A DNA stretch of 64,000 nucleotides from an uncultured Tenacibaculum sp. Lineage in GTDB: Bacteria > Bacteroidota > Bacteroidia > Flavobacteriales > Flavobacteriaceae. The DNA is taken from the NCBI GenBank assembly GCA_947501615.1, contig CANMWK010000001.1:521562-585561 (forward strand). The letters are read 5' to 3'. Numbering within the stretch: position 1 is the first letter of the stretch; each line of letters opens with the position of its first letter. Shown one piece after another: positions 1-8,946 of the stretch. The position numbers and the translations under genes were made by a program. The notes under the pieces are model-generated. The model ran no database searches. It was given only the letters and a program-made list of their open reading frames with translations, and was not told where the DNA came from.

Positions 1-1354
1 CTACAATGCTTACTAAAACTGGAAATATAAAGCGTAACCATCGATCTATTGGAACTCTACACATACTCAACATAGCTATGAGTCCGCCTAAAGTAGGATT
101 AATAAGATTAGAAACACCATCTCCTATTTGAAATGCTAAAATTGTAACTTGTCTTGTCAACCCTAATGATTCTCCTAAAGGGAGCATAACCGGTAATGTT
201 GCTAATGCTTGTCCGCTTCCAGAAGGAATAAAAAAGTTAATTACTGATTGTGAAATGGACATACAAATTGCAGATGCATGTAATGGTAAGCCTTCTAGTA
301 AACTAGAGAGTTGATATGAAATAGTATCACCAATATTTCCCATTTCCATTAATACTTTAATAGATGTTGCAAAACCAACCATAAAAGCACCCGGTGCAGC
401 TAAGCTTACTGATTTTAATACAGTTTCACTTATATTAGTAGCACTCATGTTAGCAATAATTCCACAAAAAAGTGCAATCATTAAGAATATGGCTGATAGC
501 TCATTAATGTACCAATTCAAATTAAAAACACCATAAAGAATAACTCCTAAACCAATTATAAATGTTAAAATAACAATCCAGTTTTTACGAGTTAAACTAT
601 AAGAATCTATAGGTTTTGACAACGATAATTCACTGGTATCAAGTCCTTTTCCTAAACTTTTACTTGGGTCTACTGAAATTTTCTTAAAATAACGGACATT
701 GTAATACGCCATAATAGCTAATGCTGAAAAGCAAAGTATACTACGTAATAAAGCTCCTGAAAACATAGGTAATTCAGCTAATTTATGTCCAGTACCTACG
801 GTATAAGCATTAATTGGAGATAACCCAAAACCTACTGTCATTGCCCCTACAGAAATACCTGCTGCTAAAACTAGATCGCCCCCTAAAGCCAAACTTAATA
901 CGGCTGCAATAGGTACCATGGCGATATTGTTTTCATATCCAATAGCTATTCCTAGTAAGCCATAGATAAAAGTCATAATAACAATAATTAAATGTTTGTT
1001 TTTTACACCTAATTTTTTTACTAGTGTTCCTACTCCATTTTCAATAGCTTTCGTTTTATCCATAAATCCAAACATAATAGCACCTGCTAAAACGATAAAT
1101 ATGATTTCTACAGCAGCTTTAAACCCTAAAGGAATGGCTTTAAACATATTTAATATTCCAATGGGTGTAGATGTAATCGTTTTATAAGAATTAGGTACAA
1201 CGGTACTTTTACCATTAACCATAATTCGTTCATACATTCCTGCTGGAAGTACGTAAGTTAATAGCGTAATAAAAATAATAATACCAAATAGCATTGTTAT
1301 TGCGTGAGGTATTCGTTTGAAAAAAGACAATTTAGATTTTGGTTGACTATTCAT
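1..1354 (-). CDS. YfcC/DcuC-family transporter, 3' end cut by window edge
   Basis: This is an inner-membrane secondary transporter of the C4-dicarboxylate anaerobic carrier superfamily (PF03606), YfcC-like. About 451 codons are open from ATG 1354 down to base 1. The family is usually near 500 residues, so only the extreme C-terminus is missing. Seen: long hydrophobic helices throughout, the family-like block GLSPINAYTVGTGHKLAELP near the middle, and IPSGSGQALATLPVMLPLG near the C-terminus. The frame is unbroken. It lies 55 bp downstream of the gamma-glutamyltransferase gene on the same strand, so import of amino acids or peptides released by that enzyme is plausible (inference). The substrate cannot be read from the sequence. 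Confidence 0.85.
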   Translation of the reverse strand, partial: MNSQPKSKLSFFKRIPHAITMLFGIIIFITLLTYVLPAGMYERIMVNGKSTVVPNSYKTITSTPIGILNMFKAIPLGFKAAVEIIFIVLAGAIMFGFMDKTKAIENGVGTLVKKLGVKNKHLIIVIMTFIYGLLGIAIGYENNIAMVPIAAVLSLALGGDLVLAAGISVGAMTVGFGLSPINAYTVGTGHKLAELPMFSGALLRSILCFSALAIMAYYNVRYFKKISVDPSKSLGKGLDTSELSLSKPIDSYSLTRKNWIVILTFIIGLGVILYGVFNLNWYINELSAIFLMIALFCGIIANMSATNISETVLKSVSLAAPGAFMVGFATSIKVLMEMGNIGDTISYQLSSLLEGLPLHASAICMSISQSVINFFIPSGSGQALATLPVMLPLGESLGLTRQVTILAFQIGDGVSNLINPTLGGLIAMLSMCRVPIDRWLRFIFPVLVSIV

Positions 1355-1409
1355 TAGTTAATTACGGCAATATTTATATAAAATTTATTGTTATAAATAT
1401 ATAGTAATT

Positions 1410-3107
1410 TTAATATCCAGCCGCTTGTCCGTCCTTACGACTTTCAGAAGCTCCGTGATACACTTTATTTATATCATCCCATAAAATTGCTTGATAACCA
1501 CCATAAATCCCTCTAGCAGTTCCTATTCGGTGCCCTCTATCCATTAATCCTCTTATCGTTTTATATGGAATACCCGATTCAGTTCTAACTGTTCCTGTAT
1601 TTGTAGTCGTTGCTCCCATTGGACTTGCGCCTCCTGTATGATCCCATCTTGGTGCATCTCCTGCTTCTTGAAGATTCATTCCGAAGTCAATTAAATTCAT
1701 CACAATTTGTGTATGTCCCATAGGTTGAAAATCTCCACCCATAACTCCAAAACTCACAAAAGGTTTACCATTTTTAGTAATAAAAGCAGGGATAATTGTA
1801 TGAAAAGGACGTTTACCTGGCTCATACGTATTCGCCTGACCTCTCTTTAAACTAAACAACTCTCCTCTATCTTGTAACATGAATCCTAATTTTGGAGGAA
1901 CCATACCAGAACCCATACCACGATAATTACTCTGAATTAATGAAATCATTGTTCCATTTTTATCAGCAACAGTCATATAAATTGTTTCTCCAGCAGAAAT
2001 TTTACCAGCAGAATATTTCCCAGCTCGTTTTCCTATTTCTTTTCTTCTCTTATCTGCATATGCGTCTGATAATAATTCTTCAATTGGAACTTTAAAAAAG
2101 TCCATGTCTGCATAATATTTTGCTCGATCTTCAAAAGCTATTTTTTTAGCTTCAGTAAATACATGTAAATGTTCTGCACTTCCAAATTCAATATTTGAAA
2201 AATCATAACCTTTTAAAATTTGAAGCATTTGTAAAGCCGCAATTCCTTGTCCGTTTGGAGGTAATTCCCAAACATCGTAACCTCTATAATTCACAGAAAC
2301 AGGTTGTACCCATTCTGATTTATGAGCTGCTAAATCTTTTTCTGATAAAAAACCACCTTGCTCTTTTATGAATTTCCCTATAGTTTTTGCAATATCTCCT
2401 TTGTAAAAAGCATCTCTTCCTCCTTTGGCTATTTTTCTATATGTATTTGCTAAAAATGGATTTTTATAGATTTCTCCTTCATTTGGTAATTTACCTCCAT
2501 TTTGATCTATATAGGTTTCTTTTAAATTCGGAAAGTTTTTTGATTGATAGAAAGGAATACTTCTGTTTAAATACCAAGCAATTAGTTCTGTTAATGGAAA
2601 TCCTTTCTCTGCATAATCGATTGCAGGAGCCAAAATTTCTGTCATTGGTTTAGAACCAAACTTTTTATGTAATTCAAACCATCCATCGACAGCTCCAGGA
2701 ACACTTACTGGTAAAGCTCCATGAGATGGAATTTTCTTCATGTTTTGTTTTTCAAAATACTCAAGTGTAAGATTTTTTGGTGAACGTCCACTCGCATTTA
2801 AGCCGTAAAGTTTCTTTGTCTTTCCATCCCAAACAATCGCAAAGAGATCTCCACCAATTCCACATCCTGTAGGCTCCATTAATCCAAGTGCTGCATTGGC
2901 TGCAATAGCAGCATCAATTGCATTTCCTCCTTTTTTTAATATATCTAAACCTACTTGTGTAGCAATAGGATGACTAGTAGCCACCATTCCATTTTGTCCC
3001 AATACTTCAGAACGTGTGGCAAAAGATTTTCCTGTAATTCGGTCTTGTCCAACTAAATTACAAGTCACTAATACTATTAAAAGTATGCAACAACGTATAT
3101 TTTTCAT
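1410..3107 (-). CDS. ggt: Gamma-glutamyltransferase precursor
   Basis: Exported gamma-glutamyltranspeptidase that hydrolyses or transfers the gamma-glutamyl group of glutathione and related peptides in the periplasm. It is 565 residues, normal for the Ntn-hydrolase family. A signal peptide covers residues 1-20. The large-subunit motif MEPTGCGIGGDLFAIVWD is at 77-94. Alignment by eye with the E. coli motif TTHYSVVD puts the self-cleavage nucleophile at Thr375 in ETIYMTVAD, so the usual second Thr and His are Ile and Tyr here. The C-terminal GVMGGDFQPMGHTQ block is intact. The YfcC-like transporter follows 55 bp downstream. Confidence 0.93.
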   Translation of the reverse strand: MKNIRCCILLIVLVTCNLVGQDRITGKSFATRSEVLGQNGMVATSHPIATQVGLDILKKGGNAIDAAIAANAALGLMEPTGCGIGGDLFAIVWDGKTKKLYGLNASGRSPKNLTLEYFEKQNMKKIPSHGALPVSVPGAVDGWFELHKKFGSKPMTEILAPAIDYAEKGFPLTELIAWYLNRSIPFYQSKNFPNLKETYIDQNGGKLPNEGEIYKNPFLANTYRKIAKGGRDAFYKGDIAKTIGKFIKEQGGFLSEKDLAAHKSEWVQPVSVNYRGYDVWELPPNGQGIAALQMLQILKGYDFSNIEFGSAEHLHVFTEAKKIAFEDRAKYYADMDFFKVPIEELLSDAYADKRRKEIGKRAGKYSAGKISAGETIYMTVADKNGTMISLIQSNYRGMGSGMVPPKLGFMLQDRGELFSLKRGQANTYEPGKRPFHTIIPAFITKNGKPFVSFGVMGGDFQPMGHTQIVMNLIDFGMNLQEAGDAPRWDHTGGASPMGATTTNTGTVRTESGIPYKTIRGLMDRGHRIGTARGIYGGYQAILWDDINKVYHGASESRKDGQAAGY

Positions 3108-3369
3108 TTCCTATTTATTTAGTGATTTGTTTGACTTCTAAATTACAGAAGATTCTGTTGATAGATTGAAAATTTAGAGAATATTAACAAACTTATTCAA
3201 ATTGTTATAAGTATAACTGAATTTAGTTTACAAAAGTTCAAGTAGCTTCTCTAAAATGACAAATAGTAGTATTTAGAAATAACTTATTACTAATGAGCAG
3301 AACCATAATAGAAAACCATATGCTGGTGATTGTTTCTGATTCGTCAATGATAATTTGAAACAAACAAAA

Positions 3370-3450
3370 AGTCTCTCAATTTATATGAGAGACTCTCTGA
3401 TCTAATTAGATTAGATCTTGGGGAAAGAAAGTTATATAAATTTAAATAAA
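3370..3450 (-). other. Hairpin cluster with C-rich motif, possible small RNA end
   Basis: Read on the minus strand, a CTTTCCCCAAG motif (around 3417-3427) is followed by an 8-bp inverted repeat (GATCTAAT/ATTAGATC with a 3-nt spacer). Then comes an intrinsic terminator, stem AGTCTCTC/GAGAGACT at 3370-3394 with a following T run. The layout resembles the G-loop units nearby, but the motif is the complement (CCCC instead of GGGGG). It lies in the 600-bp gap between ggt and the aminotransferase gene. A short transcript or the decayed 3' UTR of the upstream gene are both possible. Confidence 0.35.
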
Positions 3451-3499
3451 ATGATATTAAAATTATAAGGAAAAAAACCTTTTTTAATAAAAAGTTGGT

Positions 3500-3655
3500 T
3501 TTATGTAATAAGAGCCTCCTATAAAAGAAGGCCCCCGTAAGGCTCTATCTAGCTCGACAGATATTTCCCCCGAAACATCATAGTTAGTATTTAAGCTGAT
3601 TAAACCTACATAAAAATTATATTGATTATAAACTAATTAACGCTTGTAAGCGTCT
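3500..3655 (-). ncRNA. Candidate small RNA, G-loop hairpin unit A
   Basis: Minus-strand order is: a small hairpin (ACGCTT/AAGCGT, 3639-3652), AGGTTTA, an outer stem AGCTT/GAGCT, an inner stem GATgTTT/AAAtATC closed by a CGGGGG loop (3558-3583), then a terminator-like hairpin GAGCCT/AGGCTC (3512-3545) with its own inner CCT/AGG pairing. No open reading frame is present. The same order of parts recurs three times at 15.65-16.15 kb. It sits downstream of the aminotransferase gene on the same strand, so it may be an independent small RNA or a 3' UTR product. The rest of the 3108-3703 gap shows no gene. Confidence 0.5.
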
Positions 3656-3703
3656 AGAAAATCAAATAATTAGGCGCTAAAATACATAATAATTATGAAC
3701 TTC

Positions 3704-4831
3704 TTAGAGTAATTTTAATTGTTGTGTCGCAGCCAATAGTGTTTCATCTGTTTTAGCAAAGCAAAATCTAAGCATATGCTGATCTTTAGCATTTTTATAA
3801 AAAACAGAAATAGGTATGGCTGCAACACCATATTTTATTACTAGTTCTTTAGCAAAATCTATATCATTTTTGTGACTGATAGCTTTATAATTCACAACCT
3901 GAAAATAGGTTCCTTCTGAAGGTAAAATTTCAAATCTACTTTGACGTAATTCTTCTTGAAATAATTTTCTTTTTCGAGCATACATTTTTGCTATTTCTTT
4001 AATATCAACAATTTCTAGATATTCAGAAATTACATGTTGCGCTATACTATTTACACTGAATACTAAAAATTGATGTATTTTTTTTATTTCATCCATTATA
4101 TTTTGTGGAGCAATAAGATAGCCAATTTTCCAGCCTGTTACATGTAATGATTTTCCGAATGAAGAAGCTATGATAGCTCTTTCTATTAATTTGGGACGAG
4201 TATTTATAGAAATATGTGGATGTTTAAATGAGATATGTTCGTATACTTCATCACTCAATACTAAAATTTTGGAATGTTTTTCTAATAGTGTTTCTAGATT
4301 TTCAAAATCATTCAATCCCCATATTTTTCCCGTAGGATTATGTGGATTATTGATAATTATTAATTTTGTTTTGGGAGTAATAGCAGATGCAATGCTATTA
4401 AAATTAGGTGTATAATCATCATGTAAAGAGACTCTAACAGGCTTACCTCCTGCTACTAACACTGAGGGTTCATAACTATCGTAACTTGGGTCTAAAATTA
4501 TAACTTCATCACCTTTGGTAATTAAAGTAGTAATTGCCGTATAAATGCCTTGTGTAGCACCTGTAGTAATTAATAACTCTGAATTAGCATTGATAGTTCG
4601 CTGGTAATTTTCTTGTGTTAACAAAGCTATTTTGTGTAATAAAGAAGGTAAACCAGCCATTGGTGTATACTGATGAATGTTTTCTGATAATAATCGCTCT
4701 GTTATGTTTAATAAACGTTCATCAACAGGAAAATTCGGAAATCCTTGAGATAAGTTAATTGCCTTATGCTTATTCGCCAACTGAGACATTACTGAAAATA
4801 TACTCGTGGTAGTATTGGGTAACTTAGACAT
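3704..4831 (-). CDS. PLP-dependent aminotransferase, methionine aminotransferase (YbdL) type
   Basis: Fold-type I class I/II aminotransferase of 375 residues, full length. The N-terminus (INLSQGFPNFPVDERLL) is characteristic of the YbdL/kynurenine-glutamine transaminase group, for which methionine is a known good amino donor. Seen: the NPHNPTGKIW block at 162-171, SDEVYEH with Asp194 and Tyr197 contacting PLP, the Schiff-base Lys227 in SSFGKSLHVTGWKIGY, and a C-terminal LRFCFAK with the carboxylate-binding Arg. It is a cytosolic, single-gene unit. A TATATTCG promoter-like box lies about 20 bp upstream. Substrate preference is inferred from family only. Confidence 0.85.
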   Translation of the reverse strand: MSKLPNTTTSIFSVMSQLANKHKAINLSQGFPNFPVDERLLNITERLLSENIHQYTPMAGLPSLLHKIALLTQENYQRTINANSELLITTGATQGIYTAITTLITKGDEVIILDPSYDSYEPSVLVAGGKPVRVSLHDDYTPNFNSIASAITPKTKLIIINNPHNPTGKIWGLNDFENLETLLEKHSKILVLSDEVYEHISFKHPHISINTRPKLIERAIIASSFGKSLHVTGWKIGYLIAPQNIMDEIKKIHQFLVFSVNSIAQHVISEYLEIVDIKEIAKMYARKRKLFQEELRQSRFEILPSEGTYFQVVNYKAISHKNDIDFAKELVIKYGVAAIPISVFYKNAKDQHMLRFCFAKTDETLLAATQQLKLL

Positions 4832-4916
4832 TGTAATAATTCGGTTTACACGAATATAGTTTTAAAAGTTGAAAATTCAATAATACGGTTAGCGATACCC
4901 TAATAAAACTACTTAT

Positions 4917-5666
4917 TTAACGATGCATTTTATCTAAAATTTCAATAATTTCTGCTTTTTTACGAACTGAAACAGGAACATTTTCTCCATTTTTTAGCAT
5001 TAGATATCCTCCGTCTGTTTTTATAAAAGCACTTATACATTGTAGATTTACCAAATGACTCTGATGAATCCTAAGAAAATCATAGCTTTTCAACATGTCA
5101 GAAAAATACTTTAGTGTTTTGGTTACAAAAACCTTACGTTTATCTTGTAAGTAAAATATAGTATTGTTACTGTCGGACTCACAGCGAATAATATCATCTA
5201 AGCTTACAATTATAATTTTATCTAACGTGTGTAATGATATTTTATCTGGTTTTTTCTCAGGAGCAGAAAGCGTTTCTTTTAAGATTGTTAAACGCTCTTG
5301 GTTAGGTTGAATTTGCTCTTTAGCCCTGTTAATTGCCAAATCTAAATCTTCATAGCTGTAAGGCTTTAAAACATAATCTATTGCGGCAAATTTAAAGGCT
5401 CTTATTGCATATTCATCGCTTGCGGTTACGAAAATGATTTTTGATTTTAAATCTGGAAAAATTTCTAAAATATCAAATCCAGTTCCGTCACCTAACATAA
5501 TATCTAAAAATAGAATATCAGGTTGCTTCTTTCGTAATACTTTAGCAGCTTCAACCACACTTTGAGCAGTGCTACTAATTTCAATTTCTGGATGCCTTGT
5601 TTCTAAATCACTTTTAAGTAACTGTAAAGCATCAATCATATCTTCTACAATAACGGCTGTTAGCAT
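4917..5666 (-). CDS. LytTR-family response regulator
   Basis: Cytosolic transcription factor of 249 residues: REC domain (about 1-115) with phospho-acceptor Asp55 in FLDIMLGDG and conserved Lys101 in VLKPYSYEDL, then a LytTR DNA-binding domain (about 145-245) with IIRCESDSNNT and FLRIHQSHLVN. It follows the propeller kinase gene with a 5-bp gap on the same strand, the standard LytS/LytR arrangement. LytTR proteins bind direct repeats of about 9 bp spaced one per two helical turns. Candidate sites with that geometry occur at 10.69 and 13.23 kb. Confidence 0.93.
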   Translation of the reverse strand: MLTAVIVEDMIDALQLLKSDLETRHPEIEISSTAQSVVEAAKVLRKKQPDILFLDIMLGDGTGFDILEIFPDLKSKIIFVTASDEYAIRAFKFAAIDYVLKPYSYEDLDLAINRAKEQIQPNQERLTILKETLSAPEKKPDKISLHTLDKIIIVSLDDIIRCESDSNNTIFYLQDKRKVFVTKTLKYFSDMLKSYDFLRIHQSHLVNLQCISAFIKTDGGYLMLKNGENVPVSVRKKAEIIEILDKMHR

Positions 5667-5671
5667 ATTTT

Positions 5672-8600
5672 TTAATAATCTGTTAGTAATGGAATTTTAA
5701 AGGTAATATTTGTTCCGTCAATACCACCTTTATCATTTTTTATTTCTTTTATTTCTAAAGCATTCTCTCCTGAAATAGAAGCTAATCGCTCTTTGGTAAC
5801 GGTTAATGCCATCGATTGATGATCTGTTTTTTCTTTTGTTTCTTGCGATTTAAAAATACCAATTCCATTATCAATAATACTACATTCTAAATAATCATTT
5901 TTAGTTTTAAATAGTATTTGCAATTTTCCTTCTTTGTTTCCCTTCAAAATTCCATGTCTAACCGCATTTTCTACAAAAGGTTGTAGTAGCATTGGAGGAA
6001 TTAATATTTCTTCAGCATCTAAATCGCAAGTATTTTCAATATGAAAAGTAAATGCTTTCGTAGCCATTAACTGTTCTAAAGTTATATAATGATGCAATGT
6101 TTTTATTTCTTGTGCTAGTGTAATGTGTTCTTTTCTAGAATTATTTAATGTTTCTCTTAACAATACAGCAAAGCTATTAATAGTTGTATTCATTTTTTCT
6201 GGTTTGCTTTGCGCCATAGCTTTCACTCCATTTAATACGTTAAAAATGAAATGAGGATTCATTTGTAATTGTAAAGCTTTGTGTTCTAAAGTTAGTAAAT
6301 GATTTTGTAGTTCTAATTGTTCTTTGTCTGCTTTGTTTTTTAACCGTATTCTTCTAATATACAACCATCCAAATATCAATAAAAGCAGTATCATGAGCCC
6401 TATAAATGTCCACTGAAACCAAGTTTTTTCATAAATAGGACTATCAATAAAAAAGTTAAATTGAATTGGATCGCTTTCTTCCCATCTATAATTTCGTGAT
6501 TGTACTGAAAATTGATGCGAACCATATGCCAATCCTGCAAAATTTTGCTTATTATCTTTAGACCATGGACTCCATTCGTTTGTATTTAATTTAGATCTGT
6601 ATTCTATCTGATTAGGATGATCAATATCTATACTGTTATATGCAAAACTTAACTGTGTTTGATCTGGTGTTAATTGTAATATCTTATTACTGTTTGTCCA
6701 TTCTTTCAGATTAATAGTATCCACACTTTTGTAAGCTACTTGTACATCTTTAAAGTAAACATTAGGTTTTAAAATTGTTTTCTTATCTGTGCTAGGCGTA
6801 TATTTAGTTAATCCATACAATGCACCAAACCAAACACTTCCATTTTCATCTTTAGCAACTGAATTTAAACATGTTTCTATGCCCAAAAAACCATCATTTC
6901 TACCAAAATGATATACATCCTCTATTTTATTTTCTTGATTTAGCTGAATTTTATCAACACCGCGTTCTGTTCCTGCCCATAAATACCCTTCATCATCGAA
7001 AATAAGCTGGTAAATATTTTTAGAAGATAAGTTTTTAACGCCTTTTAAAGGTCTAAATCTAGGTGTTTTTATATTTTTTTGAAGTGTAGCTAACCAGATT
7101 CCTTTACCGGCGGTGCCTATAAAAAGATGATTTTGATAAAAAAGTAATGTTCTTATCGTTGTCTTTTCTTGTAGTATATCGCCGAAACCAGTATGTTTTC
7201 CATTTTTTAAATATCCTAAATGACCATTTTGTGTTGCATACCATAGCCTGTTTTGACGATCTAGTGCAATATCTTTAATTAATAAATCGGTAATTCCATT
7301 TCGTTGTCCATATACTTTTTGAATGATTAAATTATCTTGTTCTAAATCATAATTAAATTGAACAATCCCACTTGAATATGTAGCTGCCCACATTGAATTA
7401 TTATCATCACTAACGAGTTTACGAATCCAATTCGATGGAAAACCATTTTTTTCATTTAAAACTTTATGTTCAATAACTTTCTTTTGAAATACTTTATTTA
7501 CAATATGTAAAGAATCACTATCATCAACCACTAAACTATCTATCTGTTTGGTCATTCTTACTAAAACACCTTTCCCTTCAGAGCCTGCCCAAATAGTATT
7601 ATAACGATCACTTGTTATGGTTTTTATTTTTACTTCTGAAAAACCTTTAATTTCTGGAATATGATGAATTCCTAATGTATCTATTTTAGTTAGACCAGCT
7701 TCAGAACTCGAAATCCACACACAACTATCAGATTTATGCACAGCATAAATTCTATTTCCTTTTAAACCAGAATCTTTATCAAAATGTTGAAAGTTATTTT
7801 GAAAATATTTATAAAACCCACCACCAGAAGTTGCAATCCAAATATTCGATTGTCTATCGGTAACAACTTTTCTAATGTGCGAAACAGACAATCCTTTTGA
7901 TTTATCAATGCTTCTTTTTATAGTATAATTCTTAGTATCTAAAACAGTAATTCCAGTATTATCAGTTGCTATCCATAATTCATTGTTTTTATGAATGCTC
8001 ATAGCATTGATTCTAAGTGGTTTTGGTAAAAATATATCTGCTTTACTATCTTTTATATCTAATACTAACAAGCCCTTATTAAATGTAGCTGCAAAAATTT
8101 TATCTTGATCATAAACTAAAGCTGTAAAATTATTGACTTCAATTTTTTGAATTTGTCTATTTTTTGATGCTAATTTATCAACTTTCCAAAGTGCTTTATT
8201 GGTAGCAATCCAATAATAACTTCCATCAAAAACAATAGCATTTACAGTAGTATCATCTATTTCTGGATGGATAGTTAATTTTTTTACTTTTTTGGATTCA
8301 GTATAGCAATGAATTCCTTTTTTTGTACCTAAAAACAATTTTTTTTGTGTAGGAAAAAAGCAGTTTATTTCTGGGGAAATAATGTTTGAAAAACTATCTT
8401 TTATTTTAATTGATAATCCACGATTTGTTCCTATGAATAGTTTGTTTTCAGTAGTATATAAAGCATTAATGTAGTTTGATAATAATCCATCGCTTTCATT
8501 CCAAACAACAAAATTACTACCATCAAAACTACTCAATCCTCCTCCTCGGGTTCCTAACCATAAATACCCGATATCATCTTGTACAATATCATATACCTGC

Positions 8601-8713
8601 GACTGTGGCAAACCATCTTCAATGGAATATGAACGTAATTGACTATTCTGAGCTATTAATGAAATAGTTGTTAAGAACAGATATAGTACAATGTGTATGA
8701 TTTTTTTATTCAA
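5672..8713 (-). CDS. Two-component propeller sensor histidine kinase, LytS-type
   Basis: Membrane sensor kinase of 1,013 residues. Domains in order: signal peptide (1-21), tandem Reg_prop beta-propeller repeats with many xxLWxGT.GGG-like turns (about 25-640), a Y_Y_Y domain (about 655-755), one transmembrane helix (WTFIGLMILLLLIFGWLYI), and a His_kinase (PF06580) domain. The domain carries the phospho-acceptor His in LQMNPHFIFNVLNG near residue 820, and an ATPase lid with NAVRHGI and IIDNGIGI. The response regulator follows 5 bp downstream. These propeller kinases sense an extracytoplasmic ligand that cannot be inferred here. A perfect TATATTTG promoter box lies about 60 bp upstream (8775-8782). 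Confidence 0.93.
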   Translation of the reverse strand: MNKKIIHIVLYLFLTTISLIAQNSQLRSYSIEDGLPQSQVYDIVQDDIGYLWLGTRGGGLSSFDGSNFVVWNESDGLLSNYINALYTTENKLFIGTNRGLSIKIKDSFSNIISPEINCFFPTQKKLFLGTKKGIHCYTESKKVKKLTIHPEIDDTTVNAIVFDGSYYWIATNKALWKVDKLASKNRQIQKIEVNNFTALVYDQDKIFAATFNKGLLVLDIKDSKADIFLPKPLRINAMSIHKNNELWIATDNTGITVLDTKNYTIKRSIDKSKGLSVSHIRKVVTDRQSNIWIATSGGGFYKYFQNNFQHFDKDSGLKGNRIYAVHKSDSCVWISSSEAGLTKIDTLGIHHIPEIKGFSEVKIKTITSDRYNTIWAGSEGKGVLVRMTKQIDSLVVDDSDSLHIVNKVFQKKVIEHKVLNEKNGFPSNWIRKLVSDDNNSMWAATYSSGIVQFNYDLEQDNLIIQKVYGQRNGITDLLIKDIALDRQNRLWYATQNGHLGYLKNGKHTGFGDILQEKTTIRTLLFYQNHLFIGTAGKGIWLATLQKNIKTPRFRPLKGVKNLSSKNIYQLIFDDEGYLWAGTERGVDKIQLNQENKIEDVYHFGRNDGFLGIETCLNSVAKDENGSVWFGALYGLTKYTPSTDKKTILKPNVYFKDVQVAYKSVDTINLKEWTNSNKILQLTPDQTQLSFAYNSIDIDHPNQIEYRSKLNTNEWSPWSKDNKQNFAGLAYGSHQFSVQSRNYRWEESDPIQFNFFIDSPIYEKTWFQWTFIGLMILLLLIFGWLYIRRIRLKNKADKEQLELQNHLLTLEHKALQLQMNPHFIFNVLNGVKAMAQSKPEKMNTTINSFAVLLRETLNNSRKEHITLAQEIKTLHHYITLEQLMATKAFTFHIENTCDLDAEEILIPPMLLQPFVENAVRHGILKGNKEGKLQILFKTKNDYLECSIIDNGIGIFKSQETKEKTDHQSMALTVTKERLASISGENALEIKEIKNDKGGIDGTNITFKIPLLTDY

Positions 8714-8814
8714 AGTAATTTTTGATTTGATTGGAAAGTTTTGAATTGTTTTACAGAATTTAATAAAGTACGAACAAATATAAACAAGTTATTTTTAGGG
8801 GGTGTATTGAGGAA

Positions 8815-8888
8815 TTAAGAATTGGAGGAGTTAGAGAAGTACAGTAGTTAAGAAGTTTAGTTTTCTCATTAATACCTCCAATTCTTAA
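8815..8888. repeat. 14-bp inverted repeat in purine/pyrimidine-skewed spacer
   Basis: TTAAGAATTGGAGG (8815-8828) and its perfect complement CCTCCAATTCTTAA (8875-8888) flank a 46-bp spacer. The flanks repeat the words AGTTAGA, GAAGTA and AGTTAAGAA in shuffled order, the upper strand purine-rich on the left and pyrimidine-rich on the right. It sits between two minus-strand genes and could act as a terminator or be a decayed repeat element. Confidence 0.6.
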
Positions 8889-8946
8889 CTACTTAAATTC
8901 TCTACTTCTAACTTCTAACACTCCTTTTTACACTTCTAAAAAACAC

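Noticed and set aside
8741..8749. TTGAATTGT near the start of the propeller kinase gene
   Set aside because: No partner box at a 21-bp distance, and the promoter box lies on the wrong side, so it does not match the LytTR operator layout.
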